This document shows, one piece after another, positions 36,700 through 44,856 of a DNA stretch of 64,000 nucleotides. Below the pieces are notes generated by a model, which was not told the origin of the DNA, ran no database searches, and was given only the letters and a program-made list of their open reading frames with translations. The stretch comes from Pandoraea apista (GTDB lineage: Bacteria; Pseudomonadota; Gammaproteobacteria; Burkholderiales; Burkholderiaceae), in assembly GCF_001465595.2 (NCBI RefSeq), contig NZ_CP013481.2, forward strand, positions 4,216,001 to 4,280,000, read 5' to 3'. The position numbers were made by a program, and so were the translations under genes. Position 1 is the stretch's first letter, and each line of letters opens with the position of its first letter.

Positions 36700-37629
36700 T
36701 TACACCGGCGCCATCGAGAATTCCGGCCGTGCCGTCGTGTCCTTTCGCGGCAGCCCGAGCATCAGGCGCGCCTCGGCCGGCGTCGCGACGTCGTAGTCCA
36801 TCTCGCGCAAAAGACGAACAGTGCGCTCCACCAGCGCCACATTGGTCGTCAACTCGCCCTGGCGATAGTAAAGATTGTCTTCGAGGCCAACGCGAATGAT
36901 GGCGCCGCCCAGCAACAGTGCGTTGATCCCAGCCGGCAACTGCGCCGGCCCGATGCCGCTCACGCAGAACACGCTGTCCTTCGGCAGCAAATCCACCATC
37001 GACTGCAGCACGCGAGGCGTATACGGCATCGCATTCTGGAAGCCGCGGTGTGCATTGAGCACCATGTTGATGATGTAGGGCGGCTCGTCGAAGCCCTGCT
37101 CGATCAGGCTCGTAACGTCCTGCATGATGTGCGCCGGATTGAACACTTCCCATTCAGGCTTGATGCCGCGCTGCTTCATCCCCTCGGCGAGCGCCCGGCA
37201 GCGCGACGGCGGCGTGTTAAGCAACACCTCGGTGCCGTTGAACGTGGCGTTCATCGTGCAGGCGTCGAGCGTGCACATCTCGGCGCCCGCGTCCATCCCC
37301 TTCAGACGCTCTTCCCAGACGGTGTCCATCAGGCCGTCCTCGAACGCCTTGACCATATCGCCATGGATACCGCCGCCGGTGGAGTTGTTGATCACGATGT
37401 CGCACTTGTCGCGAATGCGCGAGTTGATGGCGCGATAGATATCGGCATTGCACGTCGCCATATCGTTGGGCAGACGAGCGTGGATCGCCGTGACGCTGGC
37501 GCCGGCGTTGTAGCAGTCGTAGACGTCGCGCGCGATCTCGTCCGGCTGCGTGGGCAAATGCGGGTTCTGCGACTTGAATGCCATGCCGCCGGTCGGGGCG
37601 ACGAGGACGATCACTTTCTTGTTGGCCAT
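36700..37629 (-). CDS. BKACE family beta-keto acid cleavage enzyme (DUF849)
   Basis: A 309-residue TIM-barrel protein of the BKACE family, which condenses a beta-keto acid with acetyl-CoA to give acetoacetate and a new CoA ester. Family landmarks are NNSTGGG (about residues 81-87), the EWEVFNPAHI strand and IIRVGLEDN, whose Glu is a metal ligand. The usual zinc motif HxHAR appears here as A48-I-H50-A-R52, so the first metal-binding His is missing; this may mark a subfamily. The start at 37629 has AAAGGAG. It is the last gene of an MFS-thioesterase-BKACE operon, 33 bases after the thioesterase, which could hydrolyse the CoA ester produced. Confidence 0.87.
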   Translation of the reverse strand: MANKKVIVLVAPTGGMAFKSQNPHLPTQPDEIARDVYDCYNAGASVTAIHARLPNDMATCNADIYRAINSRIRDKCDIVINNSTGGGIHGDMVKAFEDGLMDTVWEERLKGMDAGAEMCTLDACTMNATFNGTEVLLNTPPSRCRALAEGMKQRGIKPEWEVFNPAHIMQDVTSLIEQGFDEPPYIINMVLNAHRGFQNAMPYTPRVLQSMVDLLPKDSVFCVSGIGPAQLPAGINALLLGGAIIRVGLEDNLYYRQGELTTNVALVERTVRLLREMDYDVATPAEARLMLGLPRKDTTARPEFSMAPV

Positions 37630-37662
37630 GAATAGCTCCTTTGTATCGACGGAAATTTGGAG

Positions 37663-38145
37663 TCAGGGGGATGGGACTTGCGCCTCGGCCTGCATGAGGA
37701 ACGCGGACATGCGCTCGCGCAGCGAAGGTGCGATGGCAACCGATCGATGGGTCTCGAGCGACATCACCACCACGGTCTGCTTTGCCCGCATGCGCAGTTC
37801 GGGCGTGCCGTACGCGTCCTTACCATGCACTTCGAGCACGAGATCGATGGCGCTGTTGCCAAGGCGGAGCACGATCAGCGACAGGTCGACGCGGTCGCCG
37901 AGGCGACTCGGCGCGAAGAACTCGCAATCGAGCCGCACAACAGGAATGCCGAGTCGCTGCTCGCCAATGAAGGTGGCATAGGGCAGCGCAAGCCCGTCGT
38001 CGAACCACTGCTCGACGAACTCGTGCAGCATCACGAGATACTGGGGGTAGAAGACGATGCCCGCGGGATCGCAGTGGTGAAAGCGAATGGTGCTTTCGCG
38101 CACAAAAGCCGCAGCGTCGTGTTGCATGCGATGTTCAGTGGCCAT
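37663..38145 (-). CDS. Acyl-CoA thioesterase (4-hydroxybenzoyl-CoA thioesterase family)
   Basis: A 160-residue hot-dog-fold protein. The motif FHHCDPAGIVFYPQYLVMLHEFVEQWF near residues 22-48 matches the 4HBT family, with the catalytic Asp in HCDPAGI. It should hydrolyse an acyl- or aroyl-CoA. Its ATG at 38145 overlaps the end of the MFS gene by 11 bases. A BKACE next to a thioesterase recalls carnitine catabolism, where betainyl-CoA is hydrolysed, but no carnitine dehydrogenase is present here, so the substrate stays open. Confidence 0.88.
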   Translation of the reverse strand: MATEHRMQHDAAAFVRESTIRFHHCDPAGIVFYPQYLVMLHEFVEQWFDDGLALPYATFIGEQRLGIPVVRLDCEFFAPSRLGDRVDLSLIVLRLGNSAIDLVLEVHGKDAYGTPELRMRAKQTVVVMSLETHRSVAIAPSLRERMSAFLMQAEAQVPSP

Positions 38146-39457
38146 GCGCGTCGACGCCTCGCTTCAGTGACAGCATGGCGACGCAAGCCCCCGCCAGAAG
38201 GATGGCCGAGACGAGCTGCAAACCGCTGCTGAAATTGCCCGTCATGCCGCGCATCCAGCCCATCAGCGTAGGGCTGACGAAACCGCCGAGAATGCCAATG
38301 CTGCTCACCAGCGCGATACCCGCTGGGGCGATGCGCACATTGAGTACCGTGGAGGGCACCGCCCAGAAAACGGCCCCGGCCCCCATCATGAAGAAGTTTG
38401 CGACGCTGAACAGCACAAGTGTCTGCGCCAGAGACTGATGTGAAAAGGTGGTCGCCACCAGCGCTGCTGCACCGATGACCAGCGACCCGGCAATGTAGCC
38501 ACGGCGACTCTTGCGGCGATCCGAGCGCGTCGCGACGATCCATGTGCCAATCGCGCCAGCGGCATACGGAATCAGCGACCAGGCGCCGATCAGTGCGGGA
38601 TCGGACACGCCGAGCGCTTTGATCATCGTGGGCAGCCAGAATGAGAACGCGTAGGCGCCGCAGGTAATCGAGAAGTAAATCAGGCCAAGCGTGTACACGC
38701 GCGCTTCGGCAAGCGCCTGCCGCACTTCGTGCCAGCCAGCATGTCCGCGAGTCCCCTGCTGGTGCAGCGCCTCGGCAACGATAGCCTTTTCCTCAGGTGT
38801 CAGCCACGCAGCATCTGCGGGCTTGTCGGCAAGGTAGCGGTAGCACAGATACCCCACGAGTACGGTCGGCAGCCCTTCGAGCATAAAGCACCATTGCCAG
38901 CCGGCGAGTCCTGCCACGCCGTTCATCCCGCGCATGATCGCGCCGGACAGCGGGCCGCCGATCACACCGGCCACGGGCAGGGCGAACAGAAACGCACTGG
39001 TGGCGCGTCCTCGCCATTGCGGCGTGAACCAGTAGCTCAGATACAGGATGACGCCGGGGAAGAAGCCGGCCTCGAACGCGCCCAGCAGGAAGCGCATGAC
39101 GTAGAACTGGGCCGGCGTCTTGACGAACATCATCGCTGCGGACGTCAGGCCCCACAGCACCATGATGCGCAGGAACGTCTTGCGTGCACCCATACGCACA
39201 AACAGCATGTTGCTAGGGACTTCGCACAGCAGGTAGCTGATGAAGAAGACCCCGGCGCCCAAACCATACACGGCATCGGAAAAGCCCAGCAAGTCCTTCA
39301 TCTGCAACTGGGCGTAACCGACGTTGATGCGATCGAGAAATGCGCACAGGTACGCGACGAATACCAGCGGCATGAGCCGCTTCAATATCTTGCGGAATAC
39401 CGGGTCCGCGCTGTCGTTCGAAACAAACGACGCTGCGCCGATGGATGATTCCATCAT
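38135..39457 (-). CDS. MFS transporter (anion:cation symporter type)
   Basis: A 440-residue transporter with twelve predicted helices, starting at 39457 after a strong AGGAGGAG site; the next ATG at 39454 is equally possible. Signature segments are YLCAFLDRINVGYAQLQM, the loop RMGARKTFLRIMVLWGLTSAAMMFV and FFPGVILYLSYWFTPQWRGRATSAF, all typical of the phthalate/tartrate/4-hydroxyphenylacetate-type ACS family. It probably imports the organic acid processed by the following thioesterase and BKACE. It is divergent from an IclR regulator across 241 bases. Confidence 0.88.
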   Translation of the reverse strand: MMESSIGAASFVSNDSADPVFRKILKRLMPLVFVAYLCAFLDRINVGYAQLQMKDLLGFSDAVYGLGAGVFFISYLLCEVPSNMLFVRMGARKTFLRIMVLWGLTSAAMMFVKTPAQFYVMRFLLGAFEAGFFPGVILYLSYWFTPQWRGRATSAFLFALPVAGVIGGPLSGAIMRGMNGVAGLAGWQWCFMLEGLPTVLVGYLCYRYLADKPADAAWLTPEEKAIVAEALHQQGTRGHAGWHEVRQALAEARVYTLGLIYFSITCGAYAFSFWLPTMIKALGVSDPALIGAWSLIPYAAGAIGTWIVATRSDRRKSRRGYIAGSLVIGAAALVATTFSHQSLAQTLVLFSVANFFMMGAGAVFWAVPSTVLNVRIAPAGIALVSSIGILGGFVSPTLMGWMRGMTGNFSSGLQLVSAILLAGACVAMLSLKRGVDAHGH

Positions 39458-39600
39458 GTCTCCTCCTGGCCCGGTCTGTCGCCGCGGCCTTCTGGGTTGA
39501 TGTTGTCGATGCCGTGGCACACGTGTCGTCCACGCGGCTTGATCGGCTGGTCAAGTTTAGGAAGCCGGTATTCGTGCCACAATCGCCGAACTCAGATAAA

Positions 39601-39615
39601 TTCCGCCAGACGGAA
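39601..39615. promoter_or_regulatory. Possible IclR operator
   Basis: TTCCG-CCAGA-CGGAA is a 15-base inverted repeat with perfect 5-base arms in the region between the divergent MFS and IclR genes. IclR-family sites are often short palindromes of this size. It is 84 bases upstream of the IclR start and 144 upstream of the MFS start. Confidence 0.4.
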
Positions 39616-39698
39616 AAATTTGATACGCCGGGTGAACGGCCCTCTGCCGCCGCAGCGGACGAGCGATTACTGTCGTTACAAGACGAGAGCTGGCATCG

Positions 39699-40562
39699 AT
39701 GAAACGACGAACCGTTGAACTGAAAGGATCCTGCGCGACGGGGCCAATGCCCGACGCAACGGGCACGACGACCGAGATGGTGCGCAGTACCGAGCGGGTC
39801 GCGCAGATTCTCGGGGCGGTCGCCATCGGGCAGGATCAGGGCAGGCGCCTGAGCGAGATTGCCGACGAGTTAGGACTCGCGCCGGCGACCGTCCACCGCC
39901 TGCTGAGCACGCTGGTCGCGCAAGGACTGGTGGAGAAGCCGGTTGGCGGGCACCGCTATTACATCGGGCAGGATGTATTCCTGCTGGCGCTGTCGCGCCG
40001 CAATCGCTTTCCGGTCAAGTCGATTGCATCGCCCCATCTCGACACATTGCGGGCAATGTTCGGAGAGACGGTCTTCCTGACAACACGCAATGCGCTCGAC
40101 TCAGTGTGCGTTGACCGACGCACCGGAGAGAATCCGTCGCGCATCCTGTATGTCGACATCGGCAACCGGCGACCGCTCGGCGTTAGCATTGGCGGCATTC
40201 CGCTGATGCACACCCTGTCGCGCAGCGAACTCGACGCGCTGCTCAGACGCAATGCCCGGCGGCTGGCCGCCTTCGGTGCCACCATGACGGATATCCGAGA
40301 ACGGGTGCAAAGCTGCCGCCAGCGCGGCTTCGGCATGCTCGACGCGATGTTGCAGAACACCGCCTATCGCGGTATCAGCGTGCCGATCGTAACGAGTGCC
40401 AACGAGACGATCGGCGCGCTGGGGCTCGGCGCGATCGCGTCGCGTATGACGGAGAGCAACGTCAAACGCTTCTCACGCACGATGCAGGAGCACGCGGCCG
40501 AGATCGCATCCGACTATGAAAATCGCATCGGGGCCGAGGCTGGCCAGACGCTGACGCCCTAA
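39699..40562 (+). CDS. IclR family transcriptional regulator
   Basis: A 287-residue regulator. A non-conserved first 25 residues are followed by the winged helix (STERVAQILGAVAIGQDQGRRLSEIADELGLAPATVHRLLSTLVAQGLV, about residues 29-77) and the GAF-like IclR ligand domain (FGETVFLTTRNALDSVCVDRR, then RGFGMLDAMLQNTAYRGISVPIVTSANETIGALGLGA). The start at 39699 lacks a strong ribosome site, and Met27 at 39777 is an alternative giving the more usual length. Divergence from the MFS-thioesterase-BKACE operon suggests it controls that operon. Confidence 0.87.
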   Translation: MKRRTVELKGSCATGPMPDATGTTTEMVRSTERVAQILGAVAIGQDQGRRLSEIADELGLAPATVHRLLSTLVAQGLVEKPVGGHRYYIGQDVFLLALSRRNRFPVKSIASPHLDTLRAMFGETVFLTTRNALDSVCVDRRTGENPSRILYVDIGNRRPLGVSIGGIPLMHTLSRSELDALLRRNARRLAAFGATMTDIRERVQSCRQRGFGMLDAMLQNTAYRGISVPIVTSANETIGALGLGAIASRMTESNVKRFSRTMQEHAAEIASDYENRIGAEAGQTLTP

Positions 40563-40626
40563 GGGCAGAACTGCTTGCGAAGTATCGTCCGCTCGACGCG
40601 TCACACGGCCGCAGTATCCCACCGGG

Positions 40627-41511
40627 TTATGCCAGCCCGCCCTTGTCTTCGCCGTGCAGATTCGCGAGTGGCCCGACCTGCCGGAAATAACGTCCCGGCG
40701 ACTCGCCGAACGCACGTCGGAACATCGCGATGAAGTTGCTCGGCGTGGAGTAGCCGAGCGAATCGGCAATCGTGCCGACGGGCTCGCCGTTGGCTAACCG
40801 CTCGAGAGCATTCACCAGTCTCGCTTGCTGACGCCACTGTGTGAACCCCATTCCCGTTTCGGCGACGAAAAGCCTTCTGGCCGTGCGCGATGAAACACCC
40901 GCGCGTTGCGCCAGCATCTCCAGCGATGCATGTCCGCCCAGATCGTCGAGCACGGCACGAGCCACACGCACCACACGCGCATCGGTCGGCATCGGCAGGC
41001 CGAGCGGCTCCGCCGGCGCGCGTCCGATCTCGTCGACCAGCACTTGCGCGAGACGCAGTTCGTCTTCCGTCAAAACATCGCGCAACGCCCACGACACGGC
41101 CCGCTTGACCAGCGCCGCCAGCAACTCGGAAACCCCCACGACGCAAGGGGTCGACGGCAGCCCTGTTGCCGCAGACGGCGCCACGAGCACGATCCATCCG
41201 CTGACCACGCCCGTGAGCGACACGCGGTGCGTGACCCCCGGCGGAATCCACCCGGCACGGTAAGGCGGCAACATCCATGCGCCAAACGGCGTGTAGACCT
41301 GCACCAGTCCCGAGTGAATGCAGAACAACTGGCCGCGCACGTGCGAATGCCAGTCCAACTCGCGCGTGCCGATCCGGAACAGACTACGTTCGTTGTCGTG
41401 TCCGCCAAACGCCCACACCGGCGGGCCGTCAGGCCGGTCGTTCGGCTGATATTTGGCAAACGGTGAATCGGCCAGCTTCACCAGATGAGCATCAGGTCGG
41501 GTATCAGGCAT
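40627..41511 (-). CDS. AraC family transcriptional regulator
   Basis: A 294-residue protein starting MPDTRPDAHLVKLADSPFAKY at 41511. A TTG-initiated extension to 41556 is rejected because it would run into a perfect inverted repeat. The N-terminal half is a cupin-like sensing domain (RELDWHSHVRGQLFCIHSGLVQVYTPFGAWMLPPYRAGWIPPGVTH). The C-terminal hundred residues contain the two AraC helix-turn-helix units (LEMLAQRAGVSSRTARRLFVAETGMGFTQWRQQ and VGTIADSLGYSTPSNFIAMFRRAFGESPGRYFR). It is divergent from a flavin monooxygenase gene, its likely target. Confidence 0.88.
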   Translation of the reverse strand: MPDTRPDAHLVKLADSPFAKYQPNDRPDGPPVWAFGGHDNERSLFRIGTRELDWHSHVRGQLFCIHSGLVQVYTPFGAWMLPPYRAGWIPPGVTHRVSLTGVVSGWIVLVAPSAATGLPSTPCVVGVSELLAALVKRAVSWALRDVLTEDELRLAQVLVDEIGRAPAEPLGLPMPTDARVVRVARAVLDDLGGHASLEMLAQRAGVSSRTARRLFVAETGMGFTQWRQQARLVNALERLANGEPVGTIADSLGYSTPSNFIAMFRRAFGESPGRYFRQVGPLANLHGEDKGGLA

Positions 41512-41539
41512 TTTGCGGCGCAACGCTTTGTCCGATTTG

Positions 41540-41562
41540 CATTGTTTTATGACCAAACAATG
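41540..41562. promoter_or_regulatory. Perfect inverted repeat between the AraC regulator and monooxygenase genes
   Basis: CATTGTTT (41540-41547) and AAACAATG (41555-41562) are perfect 8-base arms separated by TATGACC. The element lies 29 bases upstream of the AraC start and 79 upstream of the monooxygenase start. It is a good candidate operator for a dimeric regulator controlling both genes. Confidence 0.55.
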
Positions 41563-41640
41563 TTATCAGGTCAGCAAACAGCGCGCAGACAATAAGCGAA
41601 GTGCCACTGCCAGCCGCCTTCCGGCGGCTCTTTTCAAATC

Positions 41641-42984
41641 ATGTCTGCCTTACATGTCAACATCATCGGCGCGGGTCTGGGTGGCCTGTGCCTCGCCCAA
41701 GGGCTCCGCCGCGCGGGAATTCCATTCGACGTCTACGAACGAGACGATGCCCCCGACGCCCGTTTCCAGGGCTATCGCCTTCGCATCGACGCCGATGGCC
41801 TCGACGCCCTCACCCAATGCCTGCCCGGCGCCCAGGTCGAACGGGTACGCCAGCGCGCCGCCGTTGCACGCACCGGTGGCCGCTTCGTGACCCCGCAGCT
41901 CGAAGACGCCAACGTTGTCCTGCCGCCGAGCTGGCACGATGCGCACACCGATACCGGCCTCGCCGTGCATCGCGGCGACGCCCCGACACCCGCCCCGGCG
42001 CCGGCTCGCCGAACGCCCGCCCCCGAGGGCATTCCCGGCGACATCAGCCTGCACCGCCAGACGCTTCGGGAGATTCTGCTCGACGGCATTCTCGATCGGG
42101 TGCATTTCGGCAAATCCTTCTCGCGCACAACGTCCACCGACGATGGCCGTCGAATCGCTCACTTCGACGACGGGTCCAGTAGCGCGCCGGGGCTCATTGT
42201 GGCGGCCGATGGCAGCCATTCCCGCGTGCGCGAATACGTGCTGCCGGGCATGGCGCCACGCGACACCGGCAATGTCTGCTGCTACGGCCTGACGCCGCTG
42301 TCCACCGCCTTGCTGGTACTCATGGACAAACACGGCGAAGCCACGGTAATGGAAGGCAGCACGGTGGTATTCGCCGACGGTTTCGCCGTCGTGATCGAAG
42401 CGATGCTGTTTCGCCGGCAGCCCGACGACGACGCCTCGTCTACCCCAATCGCCCCTGACCGGATGCCCCTGTCGCCGGTATCCGATTACCTCTACTGGGC
42501 GTTCATCGGCCCATCGAAAACGCTGCTGGGCACCTCGCATGCGAACACCGAACGTTCCGGCCCTGTCCCGCTCGCACGCATCGAGGCGCTTACCAATGCG
42601 TGGCATCCGCACCTGCGCTCACTGTTTTCAAACGCGGTTCCCGACACCATCCGCACAATGCCGGTGCGTAGCACGACAAGCCCTCTGCCGTGGCAAGTCG
42701 ACGGTGTCACCGGCCTGGGCGACGCCGTGCACACCATGAGTCCCGCAGGCGGCCTCGGCGCGAACACGGCTTTGCGCGACGCTGCGCAGCTGGCCGACCA
42801 TTTGCGCGCGGTAGCGCAAGGGCGCCGCGCATTGCCGCAAGCCATCGCAGCGTACGAACGCGACATGTGCGAGCGCGCCCGCGAGGCGGTACGTCTGGCC
42901 GACGCCGGGGCCGCGCTGCTCAACGCGCGCCGCAACCCGCCGCACGTCACCGCGCAATCGAACGTGGACGCCATCCATTTGTAA
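41641..42984 (+). CDS. FAD-dependent monooxygenase (PHBH/TetX-like)
   Basis: A 447-residue group A flavoprotein. The N-terminal dinucleotide motif is IIGAGLGGLCLAQGLRRAGIPFDVYER (GxGxxG at residues 10-15), the middle DG-type segment is LIVAADGSHSRVREYVLPG, and the second FAD motif is GLGDAVHTMSPAGGLGANTALRDAAQLADHL. Such enzymes use NAD(P)H and O2 to hydroxylate aromatic or polyketide-like substrates, and some inactivate antibiotics. The substrate cannot be told. It is divergent from the AraC regulator and followed 57 bases later by the NmrA-like gene. Confidence 0.87.
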   Translation: MSALHVNIIGAGLGGLCLAQGLRRAGIPFDVYERDDAPDARFQGYRLRIDADGLDALTQCLPGAQVERVRQRAAVARTGGRFVTPQLEDANVVLPPSWHDAHTDTGLAVHRGDAPTPAPAPARRTPAPEGIPGDISLHRQTLREILLDGILDRVHFGKSFSRTTSTDDGRRIAHFDDGSSSAPGLIVAADGSHSRVREYVLPGMAPRDTGNVCCYGLTPLSTALLVLMDKHGEATVMEGSTVVFADGFAVVIEAMLFRRQPDDDASSTPIAPDRMPLSPVSDYLYWAFIGPSKTLLGTSHANTERSGPVPLARIEALTNAWHPHLRSLFSNAVPDTIRTMPVRSTTSPLPWQVDGVTGLGDAVHTMSPAGGLGANTALRDAAQLADHLRAVAQGRRALPQAIAAYERDMCERAREAVRLADAGAALLNARRNPPHVTAQSNVDAIHL

Positions 42985-43041
42985 GCCGGCGCCGCTCCCG
43001 TGTTACTTTTACGGCAACGTTACTGCGCGCAAGGAGTGACC

Positions 43042-43905
43042 ATGTACACCGTAATGGGCATCACGGGGCGAGTTGGCGGCGTTATCGGGCACGATCTGCT
43101 CACGGCGGGCCTGCCGCTACGGGCCGTTGTTCAGGACGCCGTCAAATCCAGCCGATGGGCGACACTCGGCGGTGAAATCGCCGTCGCCGAAAATGGCGAC
43201 GTCGATGCGCTTACGAATGCCTTTCGCAATAGCGAAGCCGTGTTCGTGATGTTGCCGCCCAACGCCGACCCCGAGCCGGACTTCTCGCACGCGCGGCATC
43301 TGATCGACGCGATTCGGCAAGCGCTGGCGAGCACGCGTCCGAAGCGCGTGGTGTGCCTCTCAAGCATCGGTGCAGATTGCGAATCCCCCAGCCTGCTCAC
43401 AGCCCTGCATATGTTCGAGACGGCGATGGTGTCGCTCGCGTTGCCGGTCACGTTCCTGCGTCCGGCCTGGCTGATGGAGAACTTCGCCTGGGACATTGCT
43501 CCCGCGCGTGAGCGCGGCGAACTGCCGAGCTATCTGCAACCGGTGGATCGTGCGATTCCGATGGTCTCGACCAGCGATGTCGGTCACTTCGCGGCCCGGG
43601 CCATGCAAGAGAATTTCACCGACGAGCGCATCTGGGAAATCGAAGGGCCGGATCGCTACTCGCCCGACGACATTGCTGCGGCCCTCGCGCGTGCGTTGGT
43701 GCGCGATGTGCGCGCCGAGGCGGTGCCGCGCGCCGGCTGGGACCCATTGTTCCGGGCGCAAGGCATGCGCAATCCGCTGCCACGCATTCAAATGCTGGAC
43801 GGCTTCAACAACGACGGCTTCCGGTTCCGCGATGGCGGCCAACACACCCTGCGCGGCAACGTCACGCTCACTGAGGCGATTGCTGCATTAGTGCGCGAAA
43901 GCTGA
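43042..43905 (+). CDS. NmrA/SDR-a family NAD(P)-binding protein
   Basis: A 287-residue Rossmann-fold protein starting MYTVMGITGRVGGVIGHDLL at 43042 after a good AAGGAG site. The nucleotide motif GITGRVGG (residues 6-13) replaces the usual TGATG-x-G. Then come VFVMLPPNADPEPDF, KRVVCLSSIGAD and PVTFLRPAWLMENFAWD, typical of NmrA-like atypical SDRs that sense or reduce with NADP. It follows the flavin monooxygenase and could act with it. Its 3' end overlaps the convergent lipoprotein hydrolase gene by 18 bases. Confidence 0.85.
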   Translation: MYTVMGITGRVGGVIGHDLLTAGLPLRAVVQDAVKSSRWATLGGEIAVAENGDVDALTNAFRNSEAVFVMLPPNADPEPDFSHARHLIDAIRQALASTRPKRVVCLSSIGADCESPSLLTALHMFETAMVSLALPVTFLRPAWLMENFAWDIAPARERGELPSYLQPVDRAIPMVSTSDVGHFAARAMQENFTDERIWEIEGPDRYSPDDIAAALARALVRDVRAEAVPRAGWDPLFRAQGMRNPLPRIQMLDGFNNDGFRFRDGGQHTLRGNVTLTEAIAALVRES

Positions 43906-44856
43906 AACGTTGCGCTCGCGTGACGTCGTCTGTGCGCCACCTCGTGACTGGCGAGCGTCGCAGACCGGTGTCTGCGCGAGCAGATCGCGCCAGGGTTGCG
44001 CCCAATCGCCGTCGTGTGCCACCCCGTTCACCACGCGTGTCTTCACGCATGCGCCTCCTGCGGCCAACGCAAAGCGGTGCGCCACTTCCGGCGGCACGAC
44101 CGTATCCTGCGCGCTGCTGAAGTGGATTTGTGCGATGCCGGCCACCTTCCGTGCAACATCAATGGGATTGCGCGACGCAGGCATTGCCGAGACCCGATGC
44201 AATTGATTAACGTACTCGACGTCGAGATTGCCCGCCACCGTGCGCAAGGTGGCAACATCCTGCCGACGCGCCGCGACCAGCACTGCAATCGCCCCACCGC
44301 CTGAATACCCGACAAGCTCAAGTGCCTGTCCGGGCACGCGCGCCGCCAATTGCCCGATCGCACCGTCCATCGCGTCGACGACTTCGGGGGCGAAACGCTT
44401 GCCGGTCCAGTAGGCGACCTCACAGCGAGGATTGTCCTGCATCGGCGTGAACTGACAGGGCCGCGCCAGATAGGCGACATTGGCCGACGGATCGGCAGCC
44501 GCCAACGCGAGGCCGGTCGCGGCCACCGGCGTGGGGTCGAGCGAGGGCTCCGTGCGTGAAATCCACGCGAGCCCATCGCCTTCGATGTAGATGCGCAGCG
44601 GTTGATCCGGGCGGGTGATGCGCGAGAACGCCGTCAGGCGAAACTCGCCTGTCACGAGCACTTCCCGTTGCAGCCCCGCCGGTTTGGCCAGCGAATCGGC
44701 GTGCGCATTGCGATCCAGACTGACGCAGCCGGAAATCAGCGACACAAGCCCCAGCACGCCCGCACAGAGCAGACCGCGCAGGTCGAGCCGCGCCTTGTGC
44801 CACACGCGTCGCTGCGCGTTGGATCGAACCTTAAGCCACGCGTCAAGCTGCGCCAT
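43888..44856 (-). CDS. Lipoprotein with alpha/beta hydrolase domain
   Basis: A 322-residue protein with an unusually long N-terminus, a hydrophobic helix (LLCAGVLGLVSLISGC) and a lipobox ending in Cys near residue 44, so it is probably anchored to a periplasmic face. The hydrolase domain follows: RIYIEGDGLAW early, the nucleophile elbow GYSGGGA near residue 183, FSSAQDTVVPPEV with the acid, and VNGVAHDGDW with the His. Substrate unknown. It overlaps the glycosyltransferase gene by 14 bases on the same strand, so it is the third gene of the autotransporter operon, and it overlaps the convergent NmrA-like gene by 18 bases. Confidence 0.82.
   Translation of the reverse strand: MAQLDAWLKVRSNAQRRVWHKARLDLRGLLCAGVLGLVSLISGCVSLDRNAHADSLAKPAGLQREVLVTGEFRLTAFSRITRPDQPLRIYIEGDGLAWISRTEPSLDPTPVAATGLALAAADPSANVAYLARPCQFTPMQDNPRCEVAYWTGKRFAPEVVDAMDGAIGQLAARVPGQALELVGYSGGGAIAVLVAARRQDVATLRTVAGNLDVEYVNQLHRVSAMPASRNPIDVARKVAGIAQIHFSSAQDTVVPPEVAHRFALAAGGACVKTRVVNGVAHDGDWAQPWRDLLAQTPVCDARQSRGGAQTTSRERNVSAFAH

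Noticed and set aside
36283..36700. Possible integration site of a mobile element at tRNA-Leu.
   Set aside because: The tRNA is intact, but no repeat of its 3' end, integrase gene or phage gene was found in the window.
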